A stretch of DNA of 41,687 nt from a virus. The notes below the pieces were generated by a model. It ran no database searches and was not told the origin of the DNA. It saw only the letters and a list, made by a program, of their open reading frames with translations. The translations under genes and the position numbers were made by a program. The stretch covers positions 1 to 41,687 of the IMG/VR virus record IMGVR_UViG_3300027805_000028, one strand, 5' to 3'. Positions 35,672-41,687 of this stretch are shown here, piece after piece (positions within the stretch are counted from its first letter, which is position 1; each line of letters opens with the position of its first letter).

Positions 35672-35679
35672 TATAAATA
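35672..35679 (+). promoter_or_regulatory. Perfect T4-type late promoter (TATAAATA), plus strand
   Basis: CTATAAATAGT, 18 nt before the plus-strand GIY-YIG frame; the only plus-strand late box tied to a gene here. Confidence 0.7.
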
Positions 35680-35689
35680 GTCGTAGGAG

Positions 35690-36367
35690 GTGAAGATCAT
35701 CTACCTGTACATTAAGACACACAGACAAACCGGATTGAAGTACTTTGGTAAAACGACGAAGGACCCATTCAAATACCATGGTTCCGGAAAGCGTTGGAAA
35801 GCGCACCTTAGGAAGCACGGCGCAGATGTAGAGACAGAGATCCTTGGAGCTTTTGATGACATTGAAGTTGCCAAGACTGCTGCTTTGAAGTTCTCGCGTG
35901 AGCACCGCATTGTTCATGATCCAGGGTGGGCTAATCTTATCGAGGAGAACGCACTTGACGGTGCACCTGTTGGGCACCCGGGACACAAATTTACTGACGA
36001 ACAACTGAAGAAGCTTTCTGCAGCAAGTAAGAAGAACTGGGAAGATCCTGCATTCAGAGAACGTCTTCAGCGAAGCCAGAGCGCAAGTTGGACTGATGAG
36101 CGGCGTGCCGCTCATCAGCGATGGCTTGAAGAGCATTGGACTGATGAGCGGCGCAAACATCAGCGCATGAAGTTAAAAGGAAGGGCCAACCCACTAGTCG
36201 GAAGACCTGGTGTCCCAAAGTCCCCCACACATGCCGCAGCCATAGCGTCTGCGCTCAGAGGAATACCAAAGGTTCGATGCTGTCGCATAGAAGACAAACG
36301 CGAAATGTCAGTTGGTGAGTTCACGAAATGGCTCAATCGCGTTCGGCCATCAGATACTTCTGGCTGA
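35690..36367 (+). CDS. GIY-YIG homing endonuclease, only plus-strand gene
   Basis: 225 residues if read from GTG at 35690. GIY-YIG core IYLYIKTHRQTGLKYFGKT with YHGSGKRW, a conserved arginine/glutamate region and HPGHKFTDEQLKKLS plus repeated WTDERR modules (NUMOD-like) for DNA binding. AGGAGG overlaps the GTG but is ideally spaced (5 nt) before ATC at 35696, so the start is unusual. Its 3' end overlaps the RNA ligase gene tail-to-tail by 35 nt. It looks like a mobile insertion against the local strand. Confidence 0.85.
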   Translation: MKIIYLYIKTHRQTGLKYFGKTTKDPFKYHGSGKRWKAHLRKHGADVETEILGAFDDIEVAKTAALKFSREHRIVHDPGWANLIEENALDGAPVGHPGHKFTDEQLKKLSAASKKNWEDPAFRERLQRSQSASWTDERRAAHQRWLEEHWTDERRKHQRMKLKGRANPLVGRPGVPKSPTHAAAIASALRGIPKVRCCRIEDKREMSVGEFTKWLNRVRPSDTSG

Positions 36368-37550
36368 TGGCCTTGAAGCTGAACTGGCCGTCTACCCGCT
36401 TGAAGACTAGACCCTCACGAACTTGGTGCGCCAAGCTCGGGCCCTCAGCGAATGCCAGCAGCTCCTTGGCGTTGGTGATGCCAAGCTCGTCGAGCGTTAC
36501 GTTGTCATGCAGCACTGGCACGTGCTTGACCAGGTAAGGATTCACACCATTGCTGTACAGAAAAAACATGAACTCGGCTCGCTGCGCCGGTGTCATGTAT
36601 GTCTGCTTGTCGATGTTCTGTACGTCAAAAATGAACAGTTGGTGGACCTTCAGATTCTCACGGTTGCCTTGAATGCCAGGACCCATCAGCTCACCCTGCA
36701 CCGCGAAGTTACCTTCACTGTTGCGAGCAATCTGCTCGAGAGCACCAAGCAGGCCGCTTTGAAGCGCCACCTTGACGAACGTGTTGTCGGCGTTGGCCCC
36801 GTTGACCTTGAGCTGCAGGTTGCGGCTGCATACCCCTGTCTCCACCTCGTTGATGCCGGCTCGCGCGAAGACGGTGCAGCTGCTGCCGTCCATCTTTAGG
36901 GTTACCTCGTAGCGAGCGTTGCGGTCGGCCTTGGCACGCTGCACCTTGACCCATCCAGAGGTAGGCACAAACTTAATGACACCATTCCGCTCAAGCTGAT
37001 CAATTACGCTCTGCTGCATCCCGGTAACATCAAACTCTACGAGCATTTCATCGTAACTGAAGATTTCCTGCACCAGGTTCTGGCAGCGCTCCTGATCCGT
37101 CCGACGGATGAAGCTCGGGAAGAGGCCTTCCGCTTGGCCAGCCAGCTCAGCGGGAAGGGGCTGTTCCCACTTGACGATGTCGAGAGCCGCAGCGATGTCG
37201 TACTCAGGGTCGGCCTTGGCACCGTCGCGCACGACCGGGAAGGCATCGAGTGGCAGAACAAACCCCTGGCTAATTTGGCCGCGAAGCCTGACAGTGCGAA
37301 GGCGGTGTCCGCGAACTCCATTAAATTCCCGACCCTGCTTGTCGACCAGAAACTGCCAGGCAGGAACTCCTTCCGGCAGAAAGCTGTCAATCTCAAAGTA
37401 GAAGACCTCGTCCCCAGGGACAAACTCTCCACGCTTGACTACGACAGTCCATCCACCGATAACGGCGCACTCGATAGCATCAGCCCCAGCGATAGGCTGA
37501 ATGGAGTCAATGGTTCGAATGGTAACAAGCTTACGATTGATGGTGCTCAT
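36333..37550 (-). CDS. Rnl2-like RNA ligase with N-terminal OB domain
   Basis: 405 residues. N-terminal OB-like region (SIQPIAGADAIECAVIGGW...RGHRLRTVRLRGQISQGFVLP by position ~15-100), then the ligase core: motif I VTLKMDGSS with the AMP-accepting lysine K219, motif IV REGLVFKR and motif V SFKAISQKYL. The domain order matches the DraRnl/Rnl5 type that seals nicks with a 3'-OH RNA end. Probably repairs tRNAs cut by host anticodon nucleases. Extended -10 promoter 25 nt upstream. Confidence 0.88.
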   Translation of the reverse strand: MSTINRKLVTIRTIDSIQPIAGADAIECAVIGGWTVVVKRGEFVPGDEVFYFEIDSFLPEGVPAWQFLVDKQGREFNGVRGHRLRTVRLRGQISQGFVLPLDAFPVVRDGAKADPEYDIAAALDIVKWEQPLPAELAGQAEGLFPSFIRRTDQERCQNLVQEIFSYDEMLVEFDVTGMQQSVIDQLERNGVIKFVPTSGWVKVQRAKADRNARYEVTLKMDGSSCTVFARAGINEVETGVCSRNLQLKVNGANADNTFVKVALQSGLLGALEQIARNSEGNFAVQGELMGPGIQGNRENLKVHQLFIFDVQNIDKQTYMTPAQRAEFMFFLYSNGVNPYLVKHVPVLHDNVTLDELGITNAKELLAFAEGPSLAHQVREGLVFKRVDGQFSFKAISQKYLMAERD

Positions 37551-37574
37551 GTGTGTTTCTCCGTGCGATGATGC

Positions 37575-37580
37575 ATTATA
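37575..37580 (-). promoter_or_regulatory. -10 early promoter of the ligase gene
   Basis: Minus-strand CTGTGTTATAATGC ending 24 nt before the ATG at 37550. Confidence 0.6.
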
Positions 37581-37616
37581 ACACAGGTTTGGTCAAAAGA
37601 GCCAAAAAAATGTAAC

Positions 37617-37865
37617 TTATGCAGACAAGACAAGTTGAACTGCCGGCGTAAACTCGAACCATGTGCCGTCATCGAACTGTACGGGCTCTTCCTCAGTAAT
37701 GATTACGTGGCCCTTCTTGGCGAGCTTCTTGAAGATGGTCATTCCCGGTTCCATACCGAAAACGCCACGGTTATTCTTCTCCGGAATGGACGTCACGAGG
37801 ACAGACCCTCCTTGCCCCTTAAGCCATTCGAGGGCCTCTTGCTCCATCGCAGTGAGGTCACTCAT
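37617..37865 (-). CDS. Small winged-helix-like protein, 82 residues
   Basis: MSDLTAMEQEALEWLKGQGGSVLVTSIP ... FKKLAKKGHVIITEEEP: the spacing of helix, turn, helix and beta hairpin (LxxKGHVxxTEE) resembles a winged helix. The upstream 54 codons of the frame are a shadow. ATG shares a base with the previous stop (TGATG). Confidence 0.7.
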   Translation of the reverse strand: MSDLTAMEQEALEWLKGQGGSVLVTSIPEKNNRGVFGMEPGMTIFKKLAKKGHVIITEEEPVQFDDGTWFEFTPAVQLVLSA

Positions 37866-38065
37866 CAACGTGATTCCGCATTGTAGAGGGCGTGAGCTGA
37901 CTGCACAGCTTCCCATGCGGTTGTGCCGTAACCAACGACGTGTTCGCCGATGGCGTTGCACCACATCCGTGCTGACCACTCCCGCTTGCCATTGATGATC
38001 ATGGTGGCCATTTGGCACACGGCGCACATCTCAGCGACGCGCTCACGTTCTTCGACGATGTTCAT
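37865..38065 (-). CDS. Small Cys/Trp-containing protein, 66 residues
   Basis: ATG at 38065 preferred (TGATG overlap); a GTG four codons earlier is possible. MNIVEERERVAEMCAVCQMATM..., then WSARMWCNAIGEHVVGYG. CxxC may bind metal. Function unknown. Confidence 0.65.
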   Translation of the reverse strand: MNIVEERERVAEMCAVCQMATMIINGKREWSARMWCNAIGEHVVGYGTTAWEAVQSAHALYNAESR

Positions 38066-38298
38066 CAGCGGATCCACTCATCGGCAATGTGGCCGTAGCG
38101 CACTTGGAAATCCCAACCACCTTTCTGGGCGAGGGTACCGTCGGACTGTAGGTAGTCGATCAGATAGTCGAACTTGCCATCACCGATCTTGGTGACACCA
38201 GCGATCGTCACCTTGCACTTCCCGCCGTGGCTGATCCAGTGCTCACCTATCGCAAAAGCGGGGCCGTTGGGCTTGTGAAACTTGATATTGCCGTTCAT
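38065..38298 (-). CDS. Small beta-rich protein, 77 residues
   Basis: GGAGAAG before the ATG, extended -10 promoter upstream. FAIGEHWISHGGKCKVTIAGVTKIGDGKFDYLIDYL suggests an SH3-like fold. First gene of a three-gene early operon. Confidence 0.7.
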   Translation of the reverse strand: MNGNIKFHKPNGPAFAIGEHWISHGGKCKVTIAGVTKIGDGKFDYLIDYLQSDGTLAQKGGWDFQVRYGHIADEWIR

Positions 38299-38321
38299 GA
38301 TCTTCTCCGTTTGATGAAGCT

Positions 38322-38327
38322 ATTATA
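38322..38327 (-). promoter_or_regulatory. Early promoter TTGTAC-17-TATAAT
   Basis: Minus-strand TTGTAC, 17-nt spacer containing GGTTGATG, then TATAAT; ATG 24 nt later. Confidence 0.7.
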
Positions 38328-38363
38328 CATCAACCTGCAGAAAAGTACAACGTTTTATCGTTG

Positions 38364-38912
38364 TTACAAGTAGCCCATGTCTTGATACGGTTTCAAGATG
38401 CGTGAAATTTCAGCTTCGTTCTGCTTTCCATTACGCCTGAGGCTTTCAATGTGGTTCTGGAGACTCTCCAGTCCCTTGATGATGCGCTCTTTATTTACCA
38501 GCTCCGGGTGCTCCTGAGCGAACCTGATGACCTCTGGAGATACATCATTAGAGCGCTGCTCATTGCAAGGACCGCATGCCGGCCGCAGGTTGGCAACTGC
38601 ATCAACCCCGCCAAGTGACCTTGGGATGATGTGGTCCCTCGTCATCAGCACGACATGCCCCTGTGAGTTGGTAGCAAAGAGGTTGAGAACGGGGTGCCCC
38701 TGGTGATCCTTGCGACCTTTCTCGGCTACCCACTGGTCGGCCTGACAGCCACAGAAGTGACATCGGATAGGCTGGCCTTTCATGTGGTGAAACAGCGTCC
38801 ACCCAGAGGGTCGGTCTACCCGCTTTCCGCGGACCAACCGGTCATGCTTGGTCGGCTGCTCGAGAACCTCGAAGCCATCCTCAAGCGTTACGCTGGCATG
38901 GTAGATCTGCAT
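38364..38912 (-). CDS. HNH endonuclease
   Basis: 182 residues from ATG at 38912 (TAATG overlap). CHFCGC (~54-59), then RDHIIPRSLGG (~93-103) and NLRPACGPCNEQRSND (~108-123): a complete HNH with two CxxC zinc pairs. The C-terminal 60 residues are helical. Could be a homing nuclease or packaging or DNA-processing enzyme; its early operon and lack of DNA-binding modules leave this open. Confidence 0.85.
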   Translation of the reverse strand: MQIYHASVTLEDGFEVLEQPTKHDRLVRGKRVDRPSGWTLFHHMKGQPIRCHFCGCQADQWVAEKGRKDHQGHPVLNLFATNSQGHVVLMTRDHIIPRSLGGVDAVANLRPACGPCNEQRSNDVSPEVIRFAQEHPELVNKERIIKGLESLQNHIESLRRNGKQNEAEISRILKPYQDMGYL

Positions 38913-39208
38913 TACACACAAGGTGGCAGGTGAACAAAGATGGTATCACCCTCAGCTCTGAACTTAAGGCTGCGGCACTCTCCAGCGGTGAGAGTTTCAG
39001 CGCCCCGGGTATGCACAAGGCTGTAGTAACCGGGAACGTAGTCCCGCTCCAGGTTGCTCTTATAACTGCCGAAAGCAGGCTGAATCCTGCGGACCTGCGC
39101 CGTCGCCTGGCAGCAGCCCAGCTGTCCTTTGGAGAACATGACAGTGTGGCCCTGCTTGAGCTTTCGCTCAATCATACACACCGAAAAGGGATCGTCTTGG
39201 GTAAACAT
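38912..39208 (-). CDS. Hypothetical protein, 98 residues
   Basis: MFTQDDPFSVCMIERKLKQGHTVMFSKGQLGCC..., with a possible beta barrel and C-terminal strand DTIFVHLPPC. Overlaps both neighbours by a few bases. No family recognised. Confidence 0.65.
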   Translation of the reverse strand: MFTQDDPFSVCMIERKLKQGHTVMFSKGQLGCCQATAQVRRIQPAFGSYKSNLERDYVPGYYSLVHTRGAETLTAGECRSLKFRAEGDTIFVHLPPCV

Positions 39209-39420
39209 TAGACGCGCACGATGAACTGGAGACGTCCAAGCGCCGGCTCTCCGGTGCGAGCATCGTTGATCTCCAGATCAAACTCCGTAGTTTGGGAAGA
39301 GATACCAGGACCAACAGCCATGGCAACCGCTTTCGCCAATGCGGCCATCAGTTTGCACGCCTCAACTTCAGAGAGTTCGATGGTGTGAGACAGCCCAGAG
39401 ATAGTGACTTGATGCTTCAT
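39208..39420 (-). CDS. Small hypothetical protein, 70 residues
   Basis: GGAGAAA lies 8 nt before the ATG at 39420; the earlier in-frame ATG lies inside the promoter. MKHQVTISGLSHTIELSEVEACKLMAAL... helix-rich core and C-terminal strand LGRLQFIVRV. Leads the early operon with the HNH gene. Confidence 0.7.
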   Translation of the reverse strand: MKHQVTISGLSHTIELSEVEACKLMAALAKAVAMAVGPGISSQTTEFDLEINDARTGEPALGRLQFIVRV

Positions 39421-39444
39421 GGCGATTTCTCCGTTGATGGTGCT

Positions 39445-39450
39445 ATTATA
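39445..39450 (-). promoter_or_regulatory. Extended -10 early promoter
   Basis: Minus-strand GGTTGATGTATAATAGC, nearly identical to the promoter at 38322. Confidence 0.65.
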
Positions 39451-39488
39451 CATCAACCTAGAAATATGTACATCTAAAGTTGTAACTG

Positions 39489-39899
39489 TTACAACTCGTC
39501 TGCGTAGCCGTGCTGTACTAGATCGCGTTTCAATTTTAGAAATAGAATGATATTAAAGCACCTAGCGTATGTTTCAAACGGCATGTCAGGTGTTGTTATC
39601 ATTGAACTTTTAGTCGGAAAAGAAGCTCTCCATCCAAGATTTGATTGGAAAGGAGATCTAACGATGATAGACATTCCTAGTTTCTGTTCAATTTCTGATA
39701 TTGCTGTTAAATCAGACATGTAGGAAATACTATTATCAGCCCAAATTCCAGCTTTTTGAAGAAAATATTCATTCAATCTATTCAGTCTGGCAAATTTTTC
39801 CCATTCAATCGAAGTTAATTCAACAGCATTATCTATTAGATACTGCAAAGAAGGTTGTTCTTTTTTTCGCCGGTCACTGAGCTTAATTATTTCAGCCAT
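39489..39899 (-). CDS. Hypothetical protein, 136 residues, AT-rich
   Basis: MAEIIKLSDRRKKEQPSLQ..., mostly helical with YARCFNIILFLKLKRDLVQ near the C-terminus. Its base composition is visibly more AT-rich than the neighbours, suggesting separate acquisition. It overlaps the upstream gene by 8 nt. Confidence 0.65.
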   Translation of the reverse strand: MAEIIKLSDRRKKEQPSLQYLIDNAVELTSIEWEKFARLNRLNEYFLQKAGIWADNSISYMSDLTAISEIEQKLGMSIIVRSPFQSNLGWRASFPTKSSMITTPDMPFETYARCFNIILFLKLKRDLVQHGYADEL

Positions 39900-40122
39900 T
39901 TGCTATGTATGTGTGGGAAATTAATGGCCAATGGGGGTAAATGATAGTCGTGGTACGACTTCCAATTGGTATTGTTTGTAATGTGTAAAGGGTAGGTTTA
40001 GCACCAAACTTTCTCATTCTGCTATCTGGAATCCAGAGAAATTTATCGCCCACCTTCATCGCGTCAATAACTTCACGATCTGGAAAATCACCGTAATACG
40101 TTTTAATTGAGGTATCTGGCAT
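39892..40122 (-). CDS. Hypothetical protein, 76 residues
   Basis: MPDTSIKTYYGDFPDREVIDAMKVGDKFLWI, then a beta-rich tail. Follows a terminator and a TTAAATAG box (weak late-type) about 22 nt upstream. No motif recognised. Confidence 0.6.
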   Translation of the reverse strand: MPDTSIKTYYGDFPDREVIDAMKVGDKFLWIPDSRMRKFGAKPTLYTLQTIPIGSRTTTIIYPHWPLISHTYIANG

Positions 40123-40160
40123 TTTGTTTAGCAGCTTTTAACTATTTAACGTAAACAAAA

Positions 40161-40184
40161 CGATGGGGCCAATTGGCCCCATCG
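40161..40184 (-). terminator. Rho-independent terminator, perfect 24-nt palindrome
   Basis: CGATGGGGCCAA/TTGGCCCCATCG followed on the minus strand by TTTTGTTT. Confidence 0.85.
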
Positions 40185-40206
40185 AATATAAACAAGAGAA
40201 TTTGCT

Positions 40207-41100
40207 TTAGCAAACTTCAAGACTGTCAAGATCAACAAACACTGGAACAGTTTCACGCTGTCCGTTATCTCCAGGTTGCATAAAGCTGTTGTGTTTGGAC
40301 ATCCATTCCCCACGATATCCAGCTGGGTTGCAGACAACTCTAGTGTTCCACAGCGTGGTGTTGATTGTGTCGTGGGTGTGCCCGTGAATCCACAGCGCGG
40401 GAGCAATCTCAGTCCTTGCAAGAATATCGTCGCAGTTTCCAACGAAACCGCCATTGGCGCCATCAGAACCATCACCAGGCCAGAAACGCGCAGATACCAG
40501 CCTACGAGACGGAAGATGGTGAGTTACCACGATTTTCTTCCCAGCGAATGGAGCGCTCAGTGCACTCTCAATTCCGAACTTGGCCCTCTTGTACTGGGTG
40601 ATCATGTCTTGCACAGTAAACCTGACAAAGCCGTCACCAGCTCTAATGAGGCGAAAATCGTTGAGATAAAACCCCGTCTTGGCCTGATCCTCTAAGGTAG
40701 GTCCTCCGTCACCCCACAACGTACCAAAGATGAAGCGAATCCCACCAATGTCAGCGTACTGTACGCTATCAGTTGCAAAGTATAGATGCTTACCATCTTT
40801 CAAGTGAGCCTGGTGCAGTGCAACTAAGTCCGTCTCCGTGTCGATATTCCACTGGTGAAAGTGGTGGCGGTAATATTCGTGGTTTCCGGGAACAAAGATA
40901 ACGTCCCAAAACCTCTGCATACATGCAGACAGAAATCTGATAAGCTGTTCAGGTGATGACGAAACGTCTCCTGCTAGGATGAGGATGCTCTGATCATCAC
41001 GCGCATCTTTTGGGAGGAAGTCCAAAGCTAGAGTTTCTGCATCACGCCCAATGAACCCTTCGAGGTGGAGATCAGAAGCAATACGAAGATATTTTTTCAT
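40207..41100 (-). CDS. Calcineurin-like metallophosphoesterase
   Basis: 297 residues from the ATG at 41100. Metal motifs in order: IASDLHLEG (DxH), ILAGDVSS (GD), VPGNHEYY (GNHE), VVTHHLPS (HH) and WIHGHTHDT (GHTH). This is a complete active site for a phosphodiesterase or phosphatase; the substrate could be nucleotides or cyclic nucleotides. A TATAAT box ends 6 nt before the ATG, so the transcript may be leaderless. Followed by a strong terminator. Confidence 0.92.
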   Translation of the reverse strand: MKKYLRIASDLHLEGFIGRDAETLALDFLPKDARDDQSILILAGDVSSSPEQLIRFLSACMQRFWDVIFVPGNHEYYRHHFHQWNIDTETDLVALHQAHLKDGKHLYFATDSVQYADIGGIRFIFGTLWGDGGPTLEDQAKTGFYLNDFRLIRAGDGFVRFTVQDMITQYKRAKFGIESALSAPFAGKKIVVTHHLPSRRLVSARFWPGDGSDGANGGFVGNCDDILARTEIAPALWIHGHTHDTINTTLWNTRVVCNPAGYRGEWMSKHNSFMQPGDNGQRETVPVFVDLDSLEVC

Positions 41101-41106
41101 AGTTCT

Positions 41107-41112
41107 ATTATA
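41107..41112 (-). promoter_or_regulatory. Extended -10 promoter adjoining an ATG
   Basis: Minus-strand AGTGTATAATAG; start expected at or next to the ATG at 41100. Confidence 0.5.
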
Positions 41113-41114
41113 CA

Positions 41115-41288
41115 CTAAGCCGATAACTTAGAAACTTCTTTGTGCAGGTTAAACCAGTGTGAAACTTTATTCTTTAATTCAATAACTGACCCTGGCTCGT
41201 GCAGCTTCTCAGCAGTATCTGCAACCTCTTGGGCTGCTTTTCTTTCAGCTCTTTTTTGAGCAAACGCGCTGAAGTCATAGAGCTTCAT
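41115..41288 (-). CDS. Small helical protein, 57 residues
   Basis: MKLYDFSAFAQKRAERKAAQEV..., begins like the late-leader proteins but has no [L/I]xE. ATG overlaps the LRR stop (ATGA). Stop is TAG with TGA five codons later. Function unknown. Confidence 0.65.
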   Translation of the reverse strand: MKLYDFSAFAQKRAERKAAQEVADTAEKLHEPGSVIELKNKVSHWFNLHKEVSKLSA

Positions 41289-41687
41289 CTTGGATACTCC
41301 ACGTTCGCGTCTGAGAGCAGCTGCTGCACATCTAAAGCTGCTCTAATTGAGCCAGATGGGTTTGTCTTAAGGTACTCGTTGATGATCTCATCTGCGTCTG
41401 GGCAAGTAGTTCTTACTGCTGTTACCCCCTTTATAAGCAGGATGTACAGCAGACCTTCTTTGATTGGGTTGCTGTGGCACCAAAATCTACCATTTATCTC
41501 CTTGATGATCTTGTGGATGTTCTTGAGGGAGGTCAGCTTATTGCTGCTGCAGCTGAAGTTACCACCTACATGGGGCGGTGCACCCTCAAGGGATGTCAGC
41601 TTGTTGAGACTGCAGAAGAAGTCACCACCTACATGGGATGGTGCACCTTCAAGGGATGTCAGCTTGTTGTGGTAGCAGGAAAAGTCA
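41285..41687 (-). CDS. Leucine-rich-repeat protein, C-terminal part (runs off the right end)
   Basis: At least two full 21-residue repeats (LTSLEGAPSHVGG, LTSLEGAPPHVGG), a final LTSLKNIHKII, then a unique ~90-residue cap (INGRFWCHSNPIKEGLLYILLI...LSDANVEYPR). The repeats match those at the left edge in sequence, period and strand. A protein-binding role is likely, nothing more specific. Coupled to the 57-residue gene downstream. Confidence 0.85.
   Translation of the reverse strand, partial: DFSCYHNKLTSLEGAPSHVGGDFFCSLNKLTSLEGAPPHVGGNFSCSSNKLTSLKNIHKIIKEINGRFWCHSNPIKEGLLYILLIKGVTAVRTTCPDADEIINEYLKTNPSGSIRAALDVQQLLSDANVEYPR

Noticed and set aside
35627-36160. Minus-strand ORF of 177 residues
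   Set aside because: Antisense of the plus-strand GIY-YIG gene, whose domain motifs are clear.
37866-38027. 54-codon upstream extension of the 82-residue gene
   Set aside because: It overlaps the 66-residue gene in another frame; the ATG at 37865 fits the TGATG overlap.
1-41687. Genome-wide amber recoding (TAG as a standard sense codon)
   Set aside because: Only three internal TAGs were found and several genes still end in TAG with backup stops, so partial or conditional suppression fits better than a changed code.
1-41687. Prophage or integrated element with attachment sites
   Set aside because: No integrase, repressor, host flank or att-like direct repeat was seen; promoter and gene types fit a virulent phage.

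Overview
The window is a fragment of a large virulent tailed-phage genome, most likely a T4-like myovirus of a proteobacterium. Nearly every gene lies on the minus strand in tight operons with 1-14 nt overlaps. About 12 perfect or near-perfect T4-type late promoters (TATAAATA) are present, and a second promoter class resembles sigma70 with an extended -10 (TGTATAAT). There are about 33 recognisable tRNA genes plus several degenerate ones, two GIY-YIG and one HNH endonuclease, an RNA ligase and an NAD salvage pair. No capsid, tail, terminase or replication gene is present. Both window ends lie inside the same kind of 63-bp leucine-rich-repeat array, so the sequence probably stops there because the repeat could not be assembled through.

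Layout (transcription mostly right to left). 1-6.1 kb: an LRR protein, three genes built from one repeated module, a VWA-domain operon, a secreted DNA/RNA endonuclease and a protein with a head-targeting-like leader. 6.1-17.3 kb: a tRNA super-cluster driven by a sigma70-like promoter near 16.93 kb and interleaved with structured spacer RNAs, a NADAR protein, a GIY-YIG endonuclease interrupted by an amber codon, and a late-promoter operon encoding an ADP-ribosyltransferase-like and a kinase-like protein. 17.3-22.9 kb: late genes with a shared MKxxxLFE leader (three tandem paralogues), YqeY-like and HAD proteins, and an AhpC-AhpD peroxide-detoxification pair with its own TTGACA promoter. 22.9-26.4 kb: an HD-domain gene and a Pth2-like gene, each with an in-frame TAG near the start, an amber-suppressor tRNA (anticodon CTA), and a circularly permuted two-piece tmRNA whose encoded tag is ANDSRFAIAA. 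26.4-35.6 kb: NadV plus NadM-Nudix (an NAD-rebuilding pathway) and small membrane or accessory proteins. 35.6-41.7 kb: a plus-strand GIY-YIG gene, an Rnl2-like RNA ligase, an HNH nuclease, small early proteins, a metallophosphoesterase and the C-terminal part of an LRR protein.

Three themes stand out. (1) A phage translation-quality toolkit: many tRNAs, an amber suppressor with TAG-interrupted client genes, a permuted tmRNA, a Pth2-like protein and an RNA ligase. (2) A set of late proteins sharing an N-terminal leader that ends in [L/I]xE, like the T4 capsid-targeting sequence cut by the prohead protease. They include an ADP-ribosyltransferase-like and a kinase-like protein and are candidate injected virion effectors. 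(3) NAD and ADP-ribose chemistry: NadV, NadM-Nudix, NADAR and the ART-like protein, likely aimed at NAD-depleting or ADP-ribosylating host defences. All calls come from reading the sequence alone; no database search or folding program was run.
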